Below are positions 7,071 to 13,503 of a stretch of 14,903 nucleotides of DNA, in pieces. The translations under genes were made by a program, and so were the position numbers. The stretch covers positions 1-14,903 of the forward strand of contig NZ_PIZH01000009.1 in the NCBI RefSeq assembly GCF_002835825.1, given 5' to 3'. Position 1 is the first letter of the stretch. Each line of letters starts with the position of its first letter. Source of the stretch: Methanoregula sp. (lineage in GTDB: Archaea > Halobacteriota > Methanomicrobia > Methanomicrobiales > Methanospirillaceae). A model generated the notes under the pieces. It ran no database searches. It was not told the origin of the DNA and saw only the letters and a list, made by a program, of their open reading frames with translations.

Positions 7071-8129
7071 ATGACAGATATCCACCGGTGCCCTCTCGCA
7101 CTCCCGTTCATGATGCTCCTCATCTGCACGCTGGTCCTCGCAGCCGGTTGCACGCAGCAGGCAACCACGCCGCCGGCACCCGACCCGGTGCATGAACTGG
7201 GCGCGACTTTGCCGCCGCCCGGCGAGCTCGTTTTAGTGAATGGCAGCCGGATGCACGTCCGGTGCACCGGAACCGGCAGCCCCGTGGTTGTCATGGAAGC
7301 AGGATCAACGGACATCTCCCTCTCCTGGGGAAAGGTCCAGCCGGGTGTCGCGAATTTCACAAGGGTCTGCGCCTATGACAGGCTGGGGTACGGGTGGAGC
7401 GAACCCCTCGAAGGCCCGGTCACTGCCCGGGACGTGACCGGGCAGCTGCATTCCCTCCTCGGCGCCGCAAACATCACCCCTCCCTATGTCCTTGTAGGAC
7501 ACTCCCTTGGCGGAGAATACGTACGGTACTATGCCAGCCGGTACCCGGATGACGTAGCGGGCATTGTGCTCGTGGATCCCGGGTCCGAGTGGCAGATGGT
7601 ACGGACTGGTGAACATTTCACCCGTGAACAGCAGGCTGCCATCCATACAGCCGTTCTCGGCATCCGGTCAATGCGAGAGAGAGCGGAGAACGGCACGTTC
7701 GCCGCCAACCTCTCCCTTGTGCCGGCAGATCCCCGCCTGCCATCGTATGAATTCCACGCGTACCAGGCGCTCCTTGCAGCCCGGCCATCTTTCTGGGAGG
7801 CACGGGCTGTCGAGGCGGAGAGCGCATTCTCCATCTTTTCCGAGTTGCAGCAGGCAGAGATCACCCTGCCTAAAAACATCCCGCTCGTTGTCATCGCTTC
7901 GGGGAATGACATGGGATTCTCGCAGGACCCGTCAAACAATGCAGAGGCCAATGCCATGTTCCGCACGCTCCAGCAGGAGATGGCCCGTGAATCGGCAAAC
8001 GGGACATATCGTGTTGCACCAAATACCACGCATTACGTCCAGCTGGACCGGCCCGATATCGTTATTGAAGCAATCCGTTCGGTTGTCGATACCGCCCGCG
8101 CTTTACCTGATAAGAATATCAAGATGTAA
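7071..8129 (+). CDS. Alpha/beta-hydrolase-fold lipoprotein
   Basis: A 352-residue predicted cell-surface hydrolase; the substrate is unknown. The N-terminus has a short charged part, a hydrophobic stretch (about 9-23) and the lipobox LAAGC ending at Cys27, which should become the lipid-anchored first residue of the mature protein. A Thr/Pro-rich spacer (30-50) follows. Alpha/beta-hydrolase signatures are an oxyanion-type EAGS (76-79), AYDRLGYGWSE (101-111), the nucleophile elbow GHSLGGEY with Ser145 (143-150), and a C-terminal His321 in NTTHYVQLDRPDIVIEAI. The acid is probably Asp169 or Asp280. The His and DRPD context resembles proline-iminopeptidase or esterase-like relatives. The start at 7071 is supported by GAGG at 7061. 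The gene is monocistronic in appearance, divergent from the 456-aa gene and convergent with sucD. Confidence 0.9.
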   Translation: MTDIHRCPLALPFMMLLICTLVLAAGCTQQATTPPAPDPVHELGATLPPPGELVLVNGSRMHVRCTGTGSPVVVMEAGSTDISLSWGKVQPGVANFTRVCAYDRLGYGWSEPLEGPVTARDVTGQLHSLLGAANITPPYVLVGHSLGGEYVRYYASRYPDDVAGIVLVDPGSEWQMVRTGEHFTREQQAAIHTAVLGIRSMRERAENGTFAANLSLVPADPRLPSYEFHAYQALLAARPSFWEARAVEAESAFSIFSELQQAEITLPKNIPLVVIASGNDMGFSQDPSNNAEANAMFRTLQQEMARESANGTYRVAPNTTHYVQLDRPDIVIEAIRSVVDTARALPDKNIKM

Positions 8130-8133
8130 TCCC

Positions 8134-8163
8134 GCCGGTCGGGGGATCCGGCTGCGCAAAAAG
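8134..8163. terminator. Possible bidirectional terminator between lipoprotein gene and sucD
   Basis: In the 48-base gap, GCCGG (8134-8138) and CCGGC (8148-8152) can pair with a 9-base loop, just after the lipoprotein stop. On the minus strand a T5 run (8162-8158) follows the sucD stop. The elements are short and the structure is unproven. Confidence 0.3.
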
Positions 8164-8177
8164 GAGAGATTGTATTT

Positions 8178-9056
8178 TCAGCACCCGCACCGGAACAGGT
8201 CCCGGACCATCTCCGGGATCTCCGATACGCGGGACGCAACCGGCACGCCGTGCTTTTTGAGCCGGGCGATCTTGGACTTTGCATCGCCCTCGCCGCCCTC
8301 GACAATGGCCCCGGCATGGCCCATCCGCTTGTCGGGCGGGGCCGAGACGCCGGCAATGTAGGAGACAATCGGGAGGTCGGTGCAGGTCGCTCCTTCCTCT
8401 TCGAGGTTCCCGCCCACTTCACCGATCAGGACAACCGCTTTTGTCTCCGGGTCCTTCTCGAAGCGCTGCATCACGTCAACAAACGTCTGCCCGATGACCG
8501 GGTCGCCGCCAATGCCGACCACCGTGCTCTGCCCGATGCCGGCCCGTGTCAGCTCGTCCACGACCTCGTAGGTGAGCGTGCCCGAGCGGGAGATGACTCC
8601 CACGTGGCCGCGGGTGAAGAGGGCGGACGGCATGATTCCCATCTTCACCTCGCCGGGCGAGAGGAGCCCGGGGCAGTTGGGGCCGATCACGCTTGCGCCC
8701 TCCATCCTCGCGTACGCGATCGCCTTCATGGTGTCCTGTACGGGGATGTGTTCGGTGATGCAGACGATGGTCTCGATGCCGGCGTTCGCCTCCTCCATGA
8801 TGGCGTCGGCAGCGGCTCCCGCGGGGACGAAGATGACGGCAGCGCCGATGTCGTGCTCCTTCATCGCGTCCTTCACGGTGTTGTACACCGGCACACCGTG
8901 CACCTGCTGGCCACCCTTGCCGGGCGTGACACCCGCAACAACACCCCGGCCTCCGACCTGCTTCGCGTATGCATTCATCAGGCCGATATGGAACTCGCCC
9001 TGCTTGCCGGTTGCCCCCTGCACGAGCACGCCGGTCTTTTTGTCCCCGTAGATCAT
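8178..9056 (-). CDS. sucD: Succinyl-CoA synthetase (ADP-forming), alpha subunit
   Basis: With SucC it interconverts succinate, CoA and ATP with succinyl-CoA; in a methanogen it is expected to run towards succinyl-CoA for 2-oxoglutarate synthesis. The 292-residue chain has the CoA-binding Rossmann loop GATGKQG (14-20), VIGPNCPGL (123-131), SRSGTLTYE (156-164), and the phosphohistidine loop [11 protein letters not shown] with His247. Length is normal. The ATG at 9056 overlaps the sucC stop as ATGA, and GGAGG (9064-9068) is 7 bases upstream. The chain ends in an unusual RCGC tail. It is the last gene of the korDABC-sucCD string. Confidence 0.97.
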   Translation of the reverse strand: MIYGDKKTGVLVQGATGKQGEFHIGLMNAYAKQVGGRGVVAGVTPGKGGQQVHGVPVYNTVKDAMKEHDIGAAVIFVPAGAAADAIMEEANAGIETIVCITEHIPVQDTMKAIAYARMEGASVIGPNCPGLLSPGEVKMGIMPSALFTRGHVGVISRSGTLTYEVVDELTRAGIGQSTVVGIGGDPVIGQTFVDVMQRFEKDPETKAVVLIGEVGGNLEEEGATCTDLPIVSYIAGVSAPPDKRMGHAGAIVEGGEGDAKSKIARLKKHGVPVASRVSEIPEMVRDLFRCGC

Positions 9057-10138
9057 GCTGTAACCTCCACGGCTTTCTTCACCACGAGATCCATCGTGTC
9101 CAGCATCTCATAGCCTTTCTCCGAGAGGAGCCGCCGGCCCTCGGCCTCGTTCGTGCCCGCAAGCCGGACAATGACCTTCTGCGGGATCTCCGCGGCGATG
9201 ATCCCCTTTGCCACCTCGTCGCACTTGGTGATGCCGCCCAGCAGGTTGACAACGATGACCTTCACGCTCGGGACACTCGCCACGAGGCGTACCGCGTTCT
9301 TCACCCGCTCGCTCTCGGCCCCGCCGCCCACATCCAGGAAGTTTGCCGCCTTCCCGCCATAATACTCGATGAGGTCGAGCGTTGCCATGGTGAGCCCGGC
9401 GCCGTTCCCGATAACGCCGATCCTGCCGTCCAGCTCCACGTAGGAGAAGCCATGCTTCTCCGCCTCGCGTTCCCGCTCCGAGAGATCGCGGTTGACCGTG
9501 ATCCCCTGCCGGCCAAGGGCATTGTCATCCACGATGATCTTCGCATCCGCGGCAAAGATCCCGTTCGGGGTTGCAACCAGCGGGTTGATCTCGGCAAGGA
9601 GGGCATCCTTCCCAATAAAGACCTGGTAGAGCTTGTTGATGACCGGGCCGATCTCCTTGGGGGCAGTGCTGAGGAGTTCGCGGATCAGGAACGGGGGAAG
9701 GTCCTTCATGAGCGGGTTTGCAACGACCTTCCGGATCAGTTCCGGGTGCTCCTTTGCGGTGATCTCGATCTCGACTCCTCCTGCTTCCGTGAAGAGGATG
9801 AGCGGCTGCTTTGAAGAGCGATCGACCGTGATGGAAAGATAGTATTCATGTTTGATGTCAAGCTTCTGCTCGGCGAGAACCTCTTTCACGGGCAGCCCCT
9901 TGATCTGCTTTCCGAAGAGCTCCTGTGCCACCTTCGTGCCCGTGGCCTTGTCGGCCATCAGGATGCCGCCGGCCTTGCCCCGGCCGCCGACATCCACCTG
10001 GGCCTTTAAGACGAATGCATCGCCGAGTGCAGCGAGGTGAGGGGTGAGTTCGTCGGGCGATTTGATCAGGAATCCGGCGGGGACGGGGATCCCGGCCGCT
10101 TTAATGACATTCTTTGCCTCGTATTCGCGGAGTTTCAT
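9053..10138 (-). CDS. sucC: Succinyl-CoA synthetase (ADP-forming), beta subunit
   Basis: The nucleotide-binding partner of SucD. The 361-residue chain starts with the ATP-grasp domain (MKLREYEAKNVIKAAGIPVP at 1-20; LKAQVDVGGRGKAGG at 44-58; the Mg-binding EINPLV at 183-188). It ends with the CoA-ligase-type flavodoxin-like domain (GNGAGLTM at 245-252; GGGAESERV at 271-279; NLLGGITKCD at 298-307). It is about 25 residues shorter than E. coli SucC, as is common for archaeal forms. The ATG at 10138 overlaps the korC TGA by four bases; a weak GGGG lies 8 bases upstream, so initiation may rely on coupling to korC. Confidence 0.97.
   Translation of the reverse strand: MKLREYEAKNVIKAAGIPVPAGFLIKSPDELTPHLAALGDAFVLKAQVDVGGRGKAGGILMADKATGTKVAQELFGKQIKGLPVKEVLAEQKLDIKHEYYLSITVDRSSKQPLILFTEAGGVEIEITAKEHPELIRKVVANPLMKDLPPFLIRELLSTAPKEIGPVINKLYQVFIGKDALLAEINPLVATPNGIFAADAKIIVDDNALGRQGITVNRDLSEREREAEKHGFSYVELDGRIGVIGNGAGLTMATLDLIEYYGGKAANFLDVGGGAESERVKNAVRLVASVPSVKVIVVNLLGGITKCDEVAKGIIAAEIPQKVIVRLAGTNEAEGRRLLSEKGYEMLDTMDLVVKKAVEVTA
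9064..9068 (-). promoter_or_regulatory. Shine-Dalgarno site of sucD inside sucC
   Basis: GGAGG, 7 bases, then ATGA at the sucC/sucD overlap. Confidence 0.75.
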
Positions 10139-10665
10139 GGCTGTTTCCCCAGCTCAAGGCCGAGCTGCATGGCTTTCAGGTTCAGTTCCTCGGTTCCCTT
10201 CGGCACGGAATCGAGGATGGCTTTCTTTAACGATTCTTCGCTCACAACGTGCGTTGCGGCAACGAGCGCCCCGAGCATCACGATGTTCGCGACGATATCC
10301 TTCTTTAAGGTCTGCTTTGCCTGCTGTGTTGCCGGCACTTCGATACACCGGCACTTCGGCCGGGAGTGGACGAGAGTCGAGTCGATGAGCATCACCGCTG
10401 ACTCCTGGGCGGAGGCGCCGTACTTCTCAAAGCCCTCCTGCGACATGATAACGTAGATGCCGGGGATTGAGACCTTGGGGTACAGGATCTGCTCATCATC
10501 GATGACCACCTGGCTCATCGATGCCCCGCCCCGGGCCTCCGGCCCGTACACCTGTGTCTGGGCGGCAAACTTGTTGTCGTACATCACGGCTGCCCGCCCG
10601 ATGATGACGGCCGAGAGGATGATCCCCTGTCCGCCAAACCCCGAGAACCGGATCTCGTGCCTCAT
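10135..10665 (-). CDS. korC: 2-oxoglutarate:ferredoxin oxidoreductase, gamma subunit
   Basis: Gamma subunit of the enzyme that reductively carboxylates succinyl-CoA to 2-oxoglutarate with reduced ferredoxin. The 176-residue length is normal for KorC. It begins MRHEIRFSGFGGQGI, with the family's G-F-G-G-Q-G loop at 9-14, and has the conserved AAQTQVYGPEARGGASMSQVVI stretch around 34-55 (QTQVYGPEARGG is diagnostic). The frame is open further upstream to 10854, but the ATG at 10665 fits the family start, overlaps the korB stop as ATGA, and has GGAG (10673-10676) 7 bases before it. Its TGA overlaps the sucC start. The 2-oxoglutarate specificity, rather than another 2-oxoacid, is inferred partly from the adjoining sucCD. 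Confidence 0.94.
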   Translation of the reverse strand: MRHEIRFSGFGGQGIILSAVIIGRAAVMYDNKFAAQTQVYGPEARGGASMSQVVIDDEQILYPKVSIPGIYVIMSQEGFEKYGASAQESAVMLIDSTLVHSRPKCRCIEVPATQQAKQTLKKDIVANIVMLGALVAATHVVSEESLKKAILDSVPKGTEELNLKAMQLGLELGKQP

Positions 10666-11450
10666 GGTTTCACTCCTATGGCGGGCCGGTTCCTTTTTGT
10701 GAGCTCTCCGACAACGAACATATCCTCCGGGACGTGCTCGTGGTTGTCGAGCATCCGGTCCCGCTTTGCCTTCAGGAGCGAGTGGGACTTTAAGAACTCG
10801 ACATGGTCCATGACCTGCCGGAACTTGTTCCGGCGCCCGAACGCCGTGGGGCACTGGACCAGCACCTCGATGAACGAAAAGCCCGGGGTCTCGAGGCCGA
10901 CCTTGACGGCCTTCTCAAGCTCCTTAACATGGTAGGAAGTCCAGCGGGCGACATAGTTTGCCCCCGCGGCGGTTGCAAGCTCGCAGAGATCGAACGGCGG
11001 CTCGGCGCAGCCAAATGGCGTTGTGGATGAGAGGCAGCCCCTTGGAGTGGTCGGGCTCCCCTGGCCGCCGGTCATGCCATAGATCTGGTTGTTCATGCAG
11101 ACAACCGTCATATCGATGTTCCGCCGGCAGGCATGAATGAAATGGTTGCCGCCGATCGCCGCCATGTCGCCATCGCCCGTGAAGACCACGACATTGAACG
11201 CGGGTTTTGCCATCTTGACACCGGTCGCGAACGCGAGCGCCCGGCCGTGGGTGGTGTGGAGCGAGTCGGTGAGGATATATCCCGGCGCACGCGACGAGCA
11301 GCCAATACCTGACACGAAGACGGTATCCTCCTTCTTCCAGCCCATCTGGTCGACAGCCGCAAGCGTGCAGTTGATGATCGTACCGTTCCCACAGCCGGCG
11401 CAGTAAATGTGGGGGAGCCGGTCCTCGCGGAACCACTCGTCGTAGCTCAT
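10662..11450 (-). CDS. korB: 2-oxoglutarate:ferredoxin oxidoreductase, beta subunit (TPP-binding)
   Basis: The thiamine diphosphate subunit of the Kor complex, 262 residues. It has HIYCAGCGNG (14-23), whose CxxC begins the TPP and cluster region, and VSGIGCSSRAPGY (46-58). The TPP/Mg motif starts at GDGDMAAIGG (92-101) and ends at NNQIYGMTGGQ (120-130), followed by SPTTP. The start at 11450 overlaps the korA stop as ATGA with GGAGG (11458-11462) 7 bases upstream. The frame extends to 11639, but that extension lies inside korA and is not family-like. The stop overlaps korC. The subunit order korD-A-B-C is the one usually seen in archaeal 2-oxoacid oxidoreductases of this type. Confidence 0.95.
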   Translation of the reverse strand: MSYDEWFREDRLPHIYCAGCGNGTIINCTLAAVDQMGWKKEDTVFVSGIGCSSRAPGYILTDSLHTTHGRALAFATGVKMAKPAFNVVVFTGDGDMAAIGGNHFIHACRRNIDMTVVCMNNQIYGMTGGQGSPTTPRGCLSSTTPFGCAEPPFDLCELATAAGANYVARWTSYHVKELEKAVKVGLETPGFSFIEVLVQCPTAFGRRNKFRQVMDHVEFLKSHSLLKAKRDRMLDNHEHVPEDMFVVGELTKRNRPAIGVKP

Positions 11451-12550
11451 GCTTTCTCCTCCAGGGCCGTTACCAGGTCTGCGGGTGTGTGCAGCTCCCC
11501 ACCGAGCTTGGCGATGGAGACCACCGGCACCTTCACGTGCCGCTGGATCTCGCGGGCTATCTGGCCGAGGTTCATCTCCGGGACAAGGAAACGCTTTGCG
11601 TTTTTGAATTTCGCAAGCGCTTTTTCCGGGAACGGCCATACCGTACGGATCCGGAGGAAGCCGACGTTATTGTCCTTTTTATCATGCATCACCTGCATGA
11701 CCGTGCGGACCGGCGCGCCATAGGCAATGAAGACCTGCTCCGCGTCCGGGTTCACGACATCGTAATCTGCCATATCATCGCGGGCGTTCTCGATCTTGTC
11801 CACGAGCCGCTGCACGAGCGCCATGTGCAGCTTCGGGTTCGTTGCCGCAGGGTACCCCCGCTCATCGTGCGTAAGACCAGTCACGTGGACGTGCTGGCCG
11901 GTGCCGAACGCCGGAAATCCGGGGATGAGATCCGGGTCGGTGACCCGGAACGGGGGGGTGCCGGAGATGAAGGGTTTCCTCCCTGTCTTCTCAACGCTGT
12001 CCGGGACAAGGATTTTCTCCCGCATGTGCCCGATAGTCTCATCTGCCATTACAAAGACGGGCGTGCGGTACTTGTCCGCGAGGTTGAACGCCTTTACCGT
12101 GAGCTCGAACATCTCCTGCACCGTAGCCGGACAAAGAGCGATAACTGCATAGTCGCCATGCGAGCCGAACCGGACCTGCATCATGTCCCCCTGCGCCGAC
12201 ATGGTTGGCTGACCCGTGGACGGGCCGCCCCGCTGGACATTGACGACAACGCAGGGCGTCTCTGTCATGGCAGCAAATCCGATGTTCTCCATCATCAGCG
12301 AGAATCCCGGGCCACTCGTTGCGGTCATAGACCGGGCACCGGTCCATGACGCCCCGATGATGGACGCTATCCCCGCGATCTCGTCCTCCATCTGGATGAA
12401 GACCCCGCCTTTCTTCGGGAGCTTTGCCGCCATGTGCTCGGCTACTTCCGTGGAGGGTGTAATGGGGTACCCGCCGAAGAAGTTGCACCCGGCGGCAAGC
12501 GCCCCCTCAGCGCAGGCCGTGTTGCCCTGCCAGAATTCAAGTCGCGTCAA
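11447..12550 (-). CDS. korA: 2-oxoglutarate:ferredoxin oxidoreductase, alpha subunit (TTG start)
   Basis: The 367-residue alpha subunit, containing the pyruvate-ferredoxin-oxidoreductase domains I and II. Diagnostic stretches are GNTACAEGALAAGCNFFGG (9-27) running into YPITPSTE (28-35), MEDEIAGI (54-61), SMTATSGPGFSLMMENIG (74-91) and NVQRGGPSTGQPT (104-116). The first codon is TTG at 12550-12548, forming a TTGA overlap with the korD stop. No ATG or GTG fits, since the conserved region begins within nine residues. A weak AGGTGG lies about 10 bases upstream, so expression probably depends on coupling with korD. The stop overlaps korB. Confidence 0.95.
   Translation of the reverse strand: MTRLEFWQGNTACAEGALAAGCNFFGGYPITPSTEVAEHMAAKLPKKGGVFIQMEDEIAGIASIIGASWTGARSMTATSGPGFSLMMENIGFAAMTETPCVVVNVQRGGPSTGQPTMSAQGDMMQVRFGSHGDYAVIALCPATVQEMFELTVKAFNLADKYRTPVFVMADETIGHMREKILVPDSVEKTGRKPFISGTPPFRVTDPDLIPGFPAFGTGQHVHVTGLTHDERGYPAATNPKLHMALVQRLVDKIENARDDMADYDVVNPDAEQVFIAYGAPVRTVMQVMHDKKDNNVGFLRIRTVWPFPEKALAKFKNAKRFLVPEMNLGQIAREIQRHVKVPVVSIAKLGGELHTPADLVTALEEKA
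11458..11462 (-). promoter_or_regulatory. Shine-Dalgarno site of korB inside korA
   Basis: GGAGG, 7 bases, then ATGA at the korA/korB overlap. It fixes the korB start at 11450. Confidence 0.75.
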
Positions 12551-12819
12551 TATTCAATCGCCACCTTGTGCGGTTCGTAGGGTTCTTCCTCGACCCAGTG
12601 GATTGCCTGGTCGGGGCAGGTGAGCTGGCAGACACCGCAGAGCTGCCTCCCGTAAAGGTTACGCAGCCGGCAGTTGGTGCAGCGCTCGGGCCGGTCCAGC
12701 TCGGGGATGGCAACCCCTTTCCGGTTCAGCTTCTTCCCCTCGCGGAAGATCTTGTACGGGCAGACTTTGGTGCAAAGATTGCACCCCTTGCAGCGGTTCT
12801 CGTCGATGGAGAGCTTCAT
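12547..12819 (-). CDS. korD: 2-oxoglutarate:ferredoxin oxidoreductase, delta subunit (ferredoxin-like)
   Basis: The small iron-sulfur subunit that passes electrons between ferredoxin and KorB; 90 residues, normal for KorD. The first 4Fe-4S motif is standard: Cys10, Cys13, Cys16 and Cys20-Pro. The second half is not: cysteines fall at 47, 50, 61, 64 and 68 (followed by Pro), and the position where the first Cys of a regular motif should be (58) is Arg. So either an upstream Cys supplies the fourth ligand through a loop, or a different cluster is bound. It is the first gene of the kor-suc string, with a TATA-like GTATAAGTA about 26 bases before the ATG. That spacing would make the mRNA leaderless, although an AGGA lies nearby. 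Confidence 0.94.
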   Translation of the reverse strand: MKLSIDENRCKGCNLCTKVCPYKIFREGKKLNRKGVAIPELDRPERCTNCRLRNLYGRQLCGVCQLTCPDQAIHWVEEEPYEPHKVAIEY

Positions 12820-12840
12820 GGGTCGGAGTCCTGATCGTAG

Positions 12841-12849
12841 TACTTATAC
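12841..12849 (-). promoter_or_regulatory. Candidate TATA box for korDABC-sucCD
   Basis: GTATAAGTA on the minus strand is centred about 26 bases before the korD ATG (12819). This is the expected archaeal TATA-to-start distance if transcription begins at or next to the start codon. Confidence 0.5.
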
Positions 12850-12861
12850 GGGAACTGTTAC

Positions 12862-12934
12862 AAAAAACCTGCTCTTTTTTACAATGTTGAGGGTCATAAG
12901 ACCCGAGACAGGAGAAGAACCTGTAAGGTTCTTC
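12862..12934 (-). terminator. Hairpins and T tract after the fumarase genes
   Basis: Just after the fumB stop, the minus strand can form a perfect 8-bp hairpin (GAAGAACC / GGTTCTTC, 12934-12914, 5-base loop) and a 5-bp hairpin (GGGTC / GACCC, 12904-12891, 4-base loop). A T6 run follows at 12867-12862. This fits a termination region separating fumAB from the kor-suc string. Partial read-through cannot be excluded. Confidence 0.6.
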
Positions 12935-12939
12935 GACCA

Positions 12940-13503
12940 TCAGCGGCAAGCCCCCGGCTCATACTTCCCAAACGCCGCCTCCGCCTTCTTCCGGGCCGCC
13001 TCGAAGATGTCGTTCCCGTGCGAATCGATCCCGACCACGAGCGGCAGCCGGTCGAGCTCGATCGCCCAGACAGCTTCGGCCATGCCAAGGTCCTCGTAGT
13101 AAACACCTTTCAGCGTCATACGGGTCGAGGCGAGAGCAGCGCACCCACCGGTGAATGCGAGGTACACGCCCTTCCCCGCGAGCTGGTCCCGCACCGTGGT
13201 TCCCATACCGCCTTTTCCGATGAACGCCCGGACACCCTTGTCAATGAGGAAACCCTCCAGCTCGTTCATTCGTGCGGAGGTCGTGGGGCCGGCGGCGACC
13301 ACCTTCCCGTCCTGGATCACCGGGCCGCAGTGGTAGATGACGGCCCCCATCGGGTCGAACGGGATCCCATCCTTCATCATCCGGAGATGGGCCTCGTCGC
13401 GTGCAGTGTACACGATGCCAGAGAGCTCGACATGATCACCGGCTTTCAGCTCCAGCACCTCGTCGCCCAGGGGAGTTGTCAGCCACACGGGTTTTTTTGT
13501 CAC
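12940..13503 (-). CDS. fumB: Fumarate hydratase class I, beta subunit (GTG start)
   Basis: The C-terminal half of two-subunit iron-sulfur fumarase, here a separate 187-residue chain. Family motifs are YTARDEAH (32-39), YHCGPV (57-62), GPTTSARMN (72-80), GKGGMG (96-101), GGCAA (119-123) and IDSHGND (159-165). I chose the GTG at 13503-13501. It makes a GTGA overlap with the fumA stop and has GGAGG (13511-13515) 7 bases upstream. The longer in-frame ATG at 13542 would add 13 residues encoded inside fumA and lacks this support. The symbol is used for the beta subunit and is not equivalent to E. coli fumB, which encodes a whole enzyme. L(+)-tartrate dehydratase is a related alternative, but the TCA neighbours favour fumarase. 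Confidence 0.93.
   Translation of the reverse strand: MTKKPVWLTTPLGDEVLELKAGDHVELSGIVYTARDEAHLRMMKDGIPFDPMGAVIYHCGPVIQDGKVVAAGPTTSARMNELEGFLIDKGVRAFIGKGGMGTTVRDQLAGKGVYLAFTGGCAALASTRMTLKGVYYEDLGMAEAVWAIELDRLPLVVGIDSHGNDIFEAARKKAEAAFGKYEPGACR

Noticed and set aside
6953..7360. Upstream extension of the 456-aa gene to an ATG at 7360
   Set aside because: It would run antisense through the lipoprotein signal peptide and start, and the residues look like random GC-rich translation. The ATG at 6952 begins the plausible protein.
8250..9113. Long + strand open frame (287 codons) opposite sucD
   Set aside because: It is antisense to a clear sucD with full family motifs. High GC content keeps opposite frames open, and its translation has no recognisable domain.
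10666..10854. Upstream extension of korC
   Set aside because: It lies inside korB. The family start, Shine-Dalgarno site and ATGA overlap all point to 10665.
11489..12349. Long + strand open frame (286 codons) opposite korA
   Set aside because: It mirrors the korA coding sequence, has no family resemblance and has no ribosome site of note.
12659..12949. Minus-strand 96-codon frame between fumB and korD
   Set aside because: It runs through the hairpin/T-tract region and ends inside korD in the wrong frame; a chance open frame.
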